Assembly: GCA_023258825.1 (NCBI GenBank)
Contig: JALQWE010000010.1
Span: 1 to 16,582 of the forward strand
Length of the DNA stretch: 16,582 nucleotides
Direction: 5' to 3'
DNA from: Planctomycetaceae bacterium
GTDB taxonomy: Bacteria > Planctomycetota > Planctomycetia > Planctomycetales > Planctomycetaceae
Below the pieces are notes generated by a model. The model ran no database searches. It was not told the DNA's origin and saw nothing but the letters and a program-made list of their open reading frames with translations. Shown one piece after another: positions 6,466-13,076 of this stretch. The position numbers and the translations under genes are program-made. The stretch's first letter is position 1. Each line of letters starts with the position of its first letter.

Positions 6466-6854
6466 TCGACGCGGCGACAAGACGGCTGGTCCGGGAACGA
6501 GCCGGAAATCGCTGCGAGTATTGCCAACTGCATCAGGACCACTCTCCGCTGGCAACGCTGCAAATCGAACACGTCAATCCTCGAAAACACCGTGGCACTG
6601 ACGATATCGCAAACCTTGCTCTTGCCTGCATTGACTGCAATCTTTCGAAGTCCAGCAACATCGCGGGACGAGATCCACACTCGGCAGGCATCACCCCTCT
6701 CTCTGACCCTCGCCGAGACGTTTGGGAGGATCATTTTCAGTTTGATGGTGCATTTCTGGTGGGCAGAACACCAAAGGGTCGCGCTACCATTGCCGTCCTG
6801 AACATGAATTCAGACTACCAGCTTGAACTCAGAGCGACCTTGCTTGAGGAGTGA
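6462..6854 (+). CDS. HNH endonuclease
   Basis: A 130-residue protein with a complete HNH/zinc-finger core. CEYC at 18-21 and CIDC at 56-59 are the likely structural zinc ligands. The catalytic pattern is H37 (in IEHVNP) with H43, then N51 (in NLALACIDCN), N60 and K63. A C-terminal segment with DVWEDHFQF and GRATIAVLNMN is typical of this compact single-domain HNH subgroup. Such nucleases cut DNA and occur in mobile elements, restriction systems and as free-standing genes. It starts inside the stop of the 88-residue partner and is followed by a strong terminator, so the two genes form a closed unit. GC (35/60 at 6541-6600) is closer to the genome average than that of the HEPN pair. Confidence 0.92.
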   Translation: MIDAATRRLVRERAGNRCEYCQLHQDHSPLATLQIEHVNPRKHRGTDDIANLALACIDCNLSKSSNIAGRDPHSAGITPLSDPRRDVWEDHFQFDGAFLVGRTPKGRATIAVLNMNSDYQLELRATLLEE

Positions 6855-6890
6855 GGTCCACTGCAATGGTCTGACGAATTGGTTGCGTTT

Positions 6891-6918
6891 TGCCGGTCGG
6901 CCGACCGGCACATTTTTT
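6891..6918 (+). terminator. Rho-independent terminator of the HNH cassette
   Basis: TGCCGGTCGGCCGACCGGCA at 6891-6910 is a perfect 20-bp palindrome, and TTTTTT follows at 6913-6918. The T-run is on the plus strand only, so it ends the HNH transcript, 36 bp after the stop codon. Confidence 0.85.
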
Positions 6919-6921
6919 CGG

Positions 6922-6943
6922 ATCAGGGTTGAATCAGGGTTGA
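6922..6943. repeat. Tandem 11-bp duplication
   Basis: ATCAGGGTTGA occurs twice back to back at 6922-6932 and 6933-6943, just past the terminator and about 28 bp from the stop of the converging gene. Probably slippage. No function apparent. Confidence 0.7.
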
Positions 6944-6970
6944 ATACGTCAGCGAATAGAAAACAGGCTG

Positions 6971-7918
6971 TCAGGGACTAAACCATCCGGTGGCGTTGAT
7001 GCGCTGAAGTTCGCTGTCGATGTCTGAACCTTCATAAAACGAAAGCCAGCCGTGCAGGGTTTTCGTTTCTCCGGGGGCGCAGTCCGGGAATTTTGGGTCT
7101 GCGTGCAGGCAGGGACACGGGGCGTTGCCCCAGGCTCGATCGATAGGAGACCATCCGGTGATGATCCAGCGTGTTTTGTCCGCAGTGGCGGCGATTGAGT
7201 ACCGGCCTTCGAAGCGTTTGTTCTCATTGGTCTGATCTGCAAAGCCCGCGGCGCCTTTCAGCATGACACAGTTCTGAACTCGCAGGTCGCTCAGCGGTTT
7301 GTCCGTGCCGTTCTTCAGCCACATTGTCATCCGCACATGATCTCGTTCAGCCCGGGCTGTCGTGCCGAATTCAATGCCGTTGGGGAGTCGCCAGGTATTC
7401 TGCAGGGTCCGATCGTTCGTCTGCGACCACTCGCTGACAGGAAGGACCAGTCCCTGTTGGTCCCAGATGGTGGGCACATGGGTGTGGGCCAGCCACGTGA
7501 GTCCGAGATTGGACCAGATGGCTTCGGGAATGTCTGCGACGACGTAGCTGTGATCGTCCCAGGGGCAGAAGACGCTGATCTTGGTTTCTCGCCATGGATC
7601 CACTGCACCATCAAGAAACCCGATACGGGGGTGCCGTCCGCCCGGATAGGGCAGCATCAGCAGGCGATCAGCAGGTTTCGCGGCTGTCGTGGGGACGCTG
7701 ATGCGGAACTCTTTCAGTTTCTGTGCCACCTGCTGTTCATCAAGGCCGGTGACCATGGCCATTTCCCGATGGTCATAACGATGCCAGGCCATGTTCTGCA
7801 GCCAGAGCTGCAGTTCCTGTTCGTTACGACACGGGCGCAGCTGACGGTCTGCGGAATGAGTCTTCACGGGTAGCGTGAGGGCGAGCACGAAAAGAAGCAG
7901 TGTGTTGAGGCTGATCAT
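6971..7918 (-). CDS. Conserved secreted protein of unknown function
   Basis: A 315-residue protein with a signal peptide (MISLNTLLLFVLALTLPV, likely cut after THSA at 23). Residues 86-152 (LLMLPYPGGRHPRIGFLDGA onward to HVPTIW) and 255-290 are the most distinctive parts. The latter includes NAPCPCLHADPKFPDCAPGE with C268, C270 and C280, possibly a metal or disulfide site. The fold looks beta-rich. I associate the pattern with a secreted family widespread in planctomycetes and have no function for it. It lies 69 bp after the DUF58 gene and is probably the last gene of the lip-DUF58 transcript. No ribosome binding site is obvious before ATG 7918. Coding is certain, function unknown. Confidence 0.9.
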   Translation of the reverse strand: MISLNTLLLFVLALTLPVKTHSADRQLRPCRNEQELQLWLQNMAWHRYDHREMAMVTGLDEQQVAQKLKEFRISVPTTAAKPADRLLMLPYPGGRHPRIGFLDGAVDPWRETKISVFCPWDDHSYVVADIPEAIWSNLGLTWLAHTHVPTIWDQQGLVLPVSEWSQTNDRTLQNTWRLPNGIEFGTTARAERDHVRMTMWLKNGTDKPLSDLRVQNCVMLKGAAGFADQTNENKRFEGRYSIAATADKTRWIITGWSPIDRAWGNAPCPCLHADPKFPDCAPGETKTLHGWLSFYEGSDIDSELQRINATGWFSP

Positions 7919-7987
7919 GGTGGGTTGTGGGGGCTGGAGAGACGTGAATCGAGATCCCGGAGCAGGTCTCAGGGCGTATGACAGGGT

Positions 7988-8884
7988 TCAGAATCGTGCC
8001 TGGCGTTGTGCGAGGTATTCCATCAGGGCTTTATCAAAGGGCATGCTGGTATCGAGCGGAACGTAGTCAGCGCCCATGGCCATGCAGGCGGTGCGATACT
8101 TGCCACGGAGTTCTTCGAGGGCCTGCAGGTATTCGGTGCGGATGCCGCTGGCATCGAGGACCTGATGTTCCTGGGATTCCGGTTCCAGCAGGTCGACACT
8201 ACCGGAAAAGGGGAATGTGACTTCAGCTTCATCGAGGATATGGAACAGGATCACATCATGGCCGCGAAATCGCAGTGATCGCAGAGCATCAAGGATCTCA
8301 TCCGGGTCGGCCAGCAGGTCCGACATGAGTATCATCAGGCTGCGATGTCGGATGATTGATCCGGCGCGACGCAGATTTTCGGCGATCTGAGTCAGGCCGG
8401 TGGGCTGACAGCGCTGCAGGACGGACAGGATATCTCCCAGTTGCGAGCGTCGGCTGCGTGCTGGCAGGCTGGCGCGCAGTTGATCGTCGAAGGTCATCAG
8501 CCCCACGGGATCCTGCTGGTGAATCATCAGGTAACTGAGCGCTGCGGCGAGGCAGATGGCATAGTCGAATTTCGTGAGGTTCTGTCGGTAGGTGTAGCCC
8601 ATGCTGCGTGACAGATCCATCAGCAGGTAACCGGTGATATTTGTTTCGGCCTGGTAGCGTTTGATGTAGATCCGGTCGGTGCGGGCGAAGACCTGCCAGT
8701 CAATGTCCTTGGGATCATCGCCGGGTTCGTACCGTCGATGTTCGCTGAATTCCACGCTGAAGCCCTGAAACGGGCTGGCGTGAAGCCCGGACAGCAGGCC
8801 TTCAATGATGAAGCGGGCGCGCAGGTCGAGTCTCCCGATGCTCTGAATCACCTCCGGCTTGAGATAGTTTTCAGCGGAAGGCAT
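7988..8884 (-). CDS. DUF58 protein with vWA-like domain
   Basis: 298 residues, soluble. The DUF58 signature FSEHRRYEPGDDPKDIDWQV lies at 46-65 and is followed by ARTD. Immediately after is a von Willebrand A-like fold with the MIDAS motif D90-x-S92-x-S94 (MDLSRSM), a TFDD segment near 145 and a later MSDLLADPDE. DUF58 proteins usually work with MoxR-type AAA ATPases in protein or complex maturation, but no MoxR gene is adjacent here. Instead it follows lipA by 80 bp on the same strand. The start at 8884 is supported by GGAG about 8 nt upstream. Family call firm, substrate unknown. Confidence 0.92.
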   Translation of the reverse strand: MPSAENYLKPEVIQSIGRLDLRARFIIEGLLSGLHASPFQGFSVEFSEHRRYEPGDDPKDIDWQVFARTDRIYIKRYQAETNITGYLLMDLSRSMGYTYRQNLTKFDYAICLAAALSYLMIHQQDPVGLMTFDDQLRASLPARSRRSQLGDILSVLQRCQPTGLTQIAENLRRAGSIIRHRSLMILMSDLLADPDEILDALRSLRFRGHDVILFHILDEAEVTFPFSGSVDLLEPESQEHQVLDASGIRTEYLQALEELRGKYRTACMAMGADYVPLDTSMPFDKALMEYLAQRQARF

Positions 8885-8964
8885 ATCGATGCTCCGGGGC
8901 TATCAGGGGATTCGGTATGCGAGGCGACCGACCTCGCACACCGGGAATGCGGACTGATGTGTGA

Positions 8965-9918
8965 TCAGGGCGTCAGCGGAGGCGAATGGCCGGTTTCGAC
9001 CAGGTGCGAGGCCATTTCGCCGGCATGGTAGCTGCTGCGAACGAAGGGGCCGCTGGCCACCATGCTGAAGCCCATGCTGCGTGCCATCGTGCCAATATGC
9101 TCGAATTCTTCCGGGGGAAGGAATCGTTCAACGGGCAGGTGTTCTGGTGAAGGCTGCAGGTATTGTCCCAGCGTGAGCATATCGCAGCCCACGGTACGCA
9201 GGTCGGCCAGAACGTCAAAGAGCTCGTCCATGGTTTCGCCCAGTCCCAGCATCAAACCGCTTTTGGTGGGCATTTCCGGTGCTTCGTCCTTCACCTGCTT
9301 CAGCAGATCCAGTGTGCGCTGGTATTCCGCGTTGCGACGAACACGGTGGTACAGTCTTGGAACAGTTTCGGTGTTGTGATTGAAGACGTCGGGACGAGAT
9401 TCAATGACACGCGTGACTGCGGCGCGGTTTCCGCGGAAGTCCGGCGTCAGGACTTCCACCTGAGCTCCGGTTTTTTCGCGTACTGCGACCACGGTGCGGT
9501 ACCAGTGTTCTGCACCGCCGTCGGGAAGATCGTCTCGGGTGACCGAGGTGATAACGACGTAGCGCAGGCCCAGTCGCAGAGCGGCTTCGGCGACGCGTTC
9601 GGGTTCATCCAGTTCCAGTTCTTCGGTCTTGCCTTTGGGGACCGAGCAGAATCCGCAGGGCCGAGTGCAGACATTGCCGCCAATCATGAACGTGGCTGTT
9701 TTCGTGGACCAGCATTCGGTGCGGTTGGGGCACTTCGCGCTTTCGCAGACAGTCTCCAGTTTCAGATCGACAATGACATCGCTGGTAAAGGCCATGCCGG
9801 GTTGCGGCAGGGGGCGTTTCAGCCAGCGAGGCAAACGCCGTGCTGGTGCGGAAATTTCCGGTGTCAGAACCGGCAATTCCTCAGAATTCTGAAGAGTGAT
9901 GATCGGTAAACTTGTCAT
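8965..9918 (-). CDS. lipA: Lipoyl synthase
   Basis: 317 residues, the usual length. This radical-SAM enzyme inserts two sulfurs into octanoyl groups bound to lipoyl domains. Both iron-sulfur clusters are covered: the auxiliary cluster motif C58-x4-C63-x5-C69 (CESAKCPNRTEC) and the radical-SAM motif C84-x3-C88-x2-C91 (CTRPCGFC). The C-terminal RSSYHAGE (294-301) supplies the conserved Ser ligand of the auxiliary cluster. The first 38 bp overlap the end of the LipB-like gene, which indicates one transcript. Nothing in the sequence suggests loss of function. Confidence 0.97.
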   Translation of the reverse strand: MTSLPIITLQNSEELPVLTPEISAPARRLPRWLKRPLPQPGMAFTSDVIVDLKLETVCESAKCPNRTECWSTKTATFMIGGNVCTRPCGFCSVPKGKTEELELDEPERVAEAALRLGLRYVVITSVTRDDLPDGGAEHWYRTVVAVREKTGAQVEVLTPDFRGNRAAVTRVIESRPDVFNHNTETVPRLYHRVRRNAEYQRTLDLLKQVKDEAPEMPTKSGLMLGLGETMDELFDVLADLRTVGCDMLTLGQYLQPSPEHLPVERFLPPEEFEHIGTMARSMGFSMVASGPFVRSSYHAGEMASHLVETGHSPPLTP

Positions 9919-10651
9919 GAATCAATGTCCGAGTGCGTTTCAGAAACGGATGACTGGTGTGCAGATGATAGTCAGGATAGCCCAGTTGTTCACACAGGTG
10001 AATGGCCAGTGCCGAACGAATCTGAGCCATGGGAGTCGGCCGGACGCGTTCGGCATTCAGTGAGGAAATCCGCTGACCGAGCAGACCACGGCCAATTTCC
10101 CGGGATTCGTCCAGCCGCGGGCTGACATTCAGGAATACGCCGAAGCTGGTGATCCCATTGTCGACATGAATGCCCAGTTCGGCAATCACACCGTGTCGAC
10201 CGTAGACGGCCATGGGTTCATCGGGTTTGACGGAGGCGATGACCTGCACATCGCGGCAGGCCAGAATGACGGCCCGCTGCAGGCAGCGTCGGAAGTCGAC
10301 TTCGTCCAGCCGACATTCCAGCAGGGAGACGATAACGTAGGCCGCCAGCTGCCCGGGCTGATGCAGGATTGCGTGACCATCGCGGCGAACGCGATGCACG
10401 GTGATCAGTCGGGACTGCAGTTCCCGGGGATCCTGAGGAAGTTCGAGCAGGCTGGCCCCCTGCCCCACTGTCACGGTGGGCGGATGCTCGCACAGCAGAA
10501 TGGCGGCATTGGTGCGGCTTTGCAGCCCCACTTCATGCACCAGCAGTTTCTGCAGTGCCAGCACGGAAGCAAGGTCGACGGTTCCCAGCAGACGCACCTC
10601 GGCGGTGGTCTGAGTCCGGTCGGAGAATTCGTCCCAGTCGATCTGCGTCAT
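9881..10651 (-). CDS. lipB: LipB-like octanoyltransferase-family protein lacking the catalytic Cys and Lys
   Basis: 256 residues; the start at 10651 has GAGG 5 nt upstream. The biotin/lipoate transferase fold is clear: EHPPTVTVGQG at 55-65, the HAILHQPGQLAAY segment at 93-105 matching the RGG-x-x-T-x-HGPGQ motif, and GVIAELGIHV followed by GVFLNVSP. Classical LipB has a Lys where this protein has V155, and a Cys in a PCG motif where this one reads EIGRGLLGQRISS with no Cys. The RGG triplet is also changed (RRD). The overlap with lipA supports a role in lipoylation, perhaps with other residues doing catalysis or as a non-catalytic relative. Family and context are firm, activity is open. Confidence 0.85.
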   Translation of the reverse strand: MTQIDWDEFSDRTQTTAEVRLLGTVDLASVLALQKLLVHEVGLQSRTNAAILLCEHPPTVTVGQGASLLELPQDPRELQSRLITVHRVRRDGHAILHQPGQLAAYVIVSLLECRLDEVDFRRCLQRAVILACRDVQVIASVKPDEPMAVYGRHGVIAELGIHVDNGITSFGVFLNVSPRLDESREIGRGLLGQRISSLNAERVRPTPMAQIRSALAIHLCEQLGYPDYHLHTSHPFLKRTRTLIHDKFTDHHSSEF

Positions 10652-10748
10652 GATACCTCAGTGGGCCGTCGGCCGATCACTTGCGGCCCATGTGCGTCGC
10701 GCAAGCCTTGCGGCAGGTCAGCCGCATGGCCGTCACGGTTGTCCCATG

Positions 10749-10754
10749 ATTATA
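10749..10754 (-). promoter_or_regulatory. Likely -10 element of the lipB-lipA promoter
   Basis: The minus strand reads TATAAT, a perfect -10, about 95 nt upstream of the lipB start. At 17-nt spacing the -35 position reads CCAACC, a poor match, so the promoter may need an activator. Confidence 0.45.
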
Positions 10755-10836
10755 GCGTTTTCTCGCGGGCTGGTTGGTGTTTGATCGTGCGAAACCAGTG
10801 ACAGTCCGGGGGAAACCTGTTTTTCGGAAAGTCTGC

Positions 10837-10842
10837 TATTTT
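10837..10842 (+). promoter_or_regulatory. Possible extended -10 for the UbiD-like gene
   Basis: TGCTATTTT contains a TG-n-TATTTT extended -10 (TATTTT at 10837-10842), about 200 nt before the ATG at 11046. No good -35 is seen. Weak candidate. Confidence 0.25.
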
Positions 10843-10869
10843 TGCGGCCGCGGTGTGCAGGTACCAGTG

Positions 10870-10926
10870 CTTTCCCGCCACTTCCTGCGGGAAAACGGTG
10901 AAGTCTGCGGGCATTTTGCGGGAAAG
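10870..10926 (+). promoter_or_regulatory. Leader of the UbiD-like gene with two competing hairpins
   Basis: CTTTCCCGC (10870-10878) can pair with GCGGGAAA (10887-10894, 8 bp, 8-nt loop) or with GCGGGAAAG (10918-10926, 9 bp, long loop). The two pairings exclude each other. No T-run follows either. It may be a regulatory leader or a coincidence of GC-rich sequence. Confidence 0.3.
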
Positions 10927-11045
10927 GCGGCAATTCCGGACTTTCTCCGGACCCGGAGTTGCCTATGTTTCCTGCAGTCTGCCAACTGGTGGGCGCAGGC
11001 CGCATTTCGGCCGATTTTTTCTTTTCAGCACGTGCAGGCAGGTCC

Positions 11046-12893
11046 ATGGGATATCGAAATCTTCAGGAGTGCGTCCGGGATCTGGAGCAACACGGTCGTC
11101 TGGTGAGACTGAAGTGTGAGGTCAGTGCGGACCTGGAGGCAGCAGAGATCCATCGGCGTGTCTGCGAACGCGGTGGTCCGGCGATTCTGTTTGAAAACGT
11201 GACCAACTGCCGCTTTCCGATGGTCAGTAATCTGTTCGGCACACTGGAGCGTGCGCGATTTCTGTTCCGCGATGCTCTGACGTCCGTGGAAACGCTGGTG
11301 CACCTGAAGAAAGACCCCGCGTATCTGCTCAAGCATCCCCTGCGCATCCCGGGGACGCTGAAGACGCTGCTTTCCATGCGGTTTGCCAAACGCAGCAACG
11401 GTCCCGTGCTGGATTGTCGAACGACGATCGATCAGCTGCCGCAACTGAAAAGCTGGCCAATGGATGGTGGTGCCTTTGTCACGCTGCCTCAGGTGTACAC
11501 GGAGCATCCGGATAAACCAGGCTACCTCAATTCCAACGTGGGCATGTACCGCGTGCAGTTGAGTGGAAATCAGTACCGGATGAATCAGGAAATTGGACTG
11601 CACTATCAGCTGCATCGCGGGATTGGTTTTCACCACGCTGCGGCGATTGCGAAGGGCGTTCCCTTCCGCGTGAATGTGCTGGTTGGTGGACCGCCGTCAC
11701 TGGCCGTCGCCGCCGTGATGCCGTTGCCGGATGGGTTTCCGGAAGTGGCGTTCGCCGGTGCCTTGTCACAGCGAGCCATTCGTATGGTGCAGCCAACTGA
11801 CGGACCGATGATCTGTGCCGAGTGCGATTTCTGCATCTCCGGGACGGTGGATCCGGATCGGCTGCTGCCCGAGGGGCCGTTCGGTGACCATCTGGGATAT
11901 TACAGTCTGATGCATGACTTCCCGGTCATGACTGTGGATGCTGTGTACCATCGGCGGGATGCGATCTGGCCGTTCACCGTTGTCGGACGGCCACCTCAGG
12001 AAGACACGATCTTCGGGGCGTTGATTCATGATCTGACCGGGCCGGCCATTTCTGCTGTGCTGCCCGGGGTGCATGCCGTGCATGCCGTCGATGCCTCCGG
12101 CGTGCATCCGCTGTTGCTGGCGATCGGCAGCGAGCGTTATGTGCCCTATGCGTCAGAGCGACGTCCTCAGGAGTTACTCACGAACGCCAACGCGATTCTG
12201 GGGCAGGGACAACTGTCACTGGCGAAGTACCTGTGGATTACGGCAAAGGAAGATCGTCCGGATCTTGATATCCACGACATCGCAGGTTTCTTTGGTCATA
12301 TTCTGGAACGTGTGGACTGGACGCGGGATCTGCACTTCCAGACTCGAACGACCATCGACACGCTCGATTACACCGGAACCGGACTGAATTCGGGTTCAAA
12401 ACTGGTCGTGGCGGCGTGTGGCCCAGCCAAACGGACTCTGGCGACGGAGCTATCGGGGGATCTGCACCTGCCGGAGCGATTCAGTGATCCACGGATGTGC
12501 ATGCCCGGCGTGCTGGCCGTTCGTGCACCGCGGCATGAGGGTCAGGCTAACCAGTCAGATGGGGAGCCGGAACGATTTTGCCGCGAGTTGTCGCAGGCCG
12601 GGGCATCAGGCCTTTCCGGCTGGCCGTTGGTGGTGCTGACGGAAGACAGTGAATTCTGTGCGGAAAGTCTTCGCAATTTCCTCTGGGTCACCTTCACCCG
12701 CAGCAATCCGGCGGCGGATGTGTACGGCATTGAGGCGTTTATGGATTCGAAGCACTGGGGCTGTCACGGTTCGCTGGTGATTGACGCCCGGATCAAGCCG
12801 CATATGGCTCCGCCGCTGGTGTCCGATCCGGCGATTGTGCGGCGAGTGGACCAGTTGGGTGCTCCTGGCGGACCGCTGCATGGCCTGGTGTGA
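11046..12893 (+). CDS. UbiD-family (prenyl-FMN) decarboxylase-like protein
   Basis: The start is taken as ATG 11046 (MGYRNLQECVRDLEQHG), because UbiD proteins begin with such a segment; an open frame extends upstream to 10959. 615 residues, longer than the roughly 490-residue E. coli UbiD. Family marks: NVGMYRVQ with the conserved Arg at 169, HRGIGFHH near 190, GGPPSLAV, EGPFGDHLGYYS at 276-287, and a C-terminal KHWGCHGSLVIDAR. In classical UbiD the segment before EGPFG reads about E-I-V-x-E-G. Here it is D261-F-C-I-S265-G, so the two usual acidic residues are Asp and Ser. Members decarboxylate aromatic or unsaturated acids; quinone biosynthesis is the most likely setting, possibly a futalosine-route menaquinone step. 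That assignment is inference. It stands alone, divergent from lipB. Confidence 0.9.
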   Translation: MGYRNLQECVRDLEQHGRLVRLKCEVSADLEAAEIHRRVCERGGPAILFENVTNCRFPMVSNLFGTLERARFLFRDALTSVETLVHLKKDPAYLLKHPLRIPGTLKTLLSMRFAKRSNGPVLDCRTTIDQLPQLKSWPMDGGAFVTLPQVYTEHPDKPGYLNSNVGMYRVQLSGNQYRMNQEIGLHYQLHRGIGFHHAAAIAKGVPFRVNVLVGGPPSLAVAAVMPLPDGFPEVAFAGALSQRAIRMVQPTDGPMICAECDFCISGTVDPDRLLPEGPFGDHLGYYSLMHDFPVMTVDAVYHRRDAIWPFTVVGRPPQEDTIFGALIHDLTGPAISAVLPGVHAVHAVDASGVHPLLLAIGSERYVPYASERRPQELLTNANAILGQGQLSLAKYLWITAKEDRPDLDIHDIAGFFGHILERVDWTRDLHFQTRTTIDTLDYTGTGLNSGSKLVVAACGPAKRTLATELSGDLHLPERFSDPRMCMPGVLAVRAPRHEGQANQSDGEPERFCRELSQAGASGLSGWPLVVLTEDSEFCAESLRNFLWVTFTRSNPAADVYGIEAFMDSKHWGCHGSLVIDARIKPHMAPPLVSDPAIVRRVDQLGAPGGPLHGLV

Positions 12894-13005
12894 AGACGTA
12901 TGCGGTAATGAGTGTCAGCGTTTTGCCGCTGGTTGACGTTGTGACCAATTCCGCGTTATGGGGTGATGCGGTCAGCTAAATGGTACGCGTCGCACGCAAC
13001 TCAGT

Positions 13006-13043
13006 AACGAAAACGGGCCGCTGTTCCTGAGAGCAGCGGCCCG
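13006..13043 (-). terminator. Intrinsic terminator between convergent genes
   Basis: CGGGCCGCTG (13014-13023) and CAGCGGCCCG (13034-13043) form a perfect 10-bp stem around a 10-nt loop. On the minus strand the stem is followed by TTTTCGTT, so it best ends the metallopeptidase transcript about 34 bp after its stop. It may also stop the converging UbiD-like transcript. Confidence 0.8.
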
Positions 13044-13076
13044 TTGTCAGTTGAGTTCATGGCTTCAGCGGAAGTA

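Noticed and set aside
10959..11045. 29-codon N-terminal extension of the UbiD-like protein
   Set aside because: The UbiD fold begins at MGYRNLQECV (11046); the extension shows no family character.
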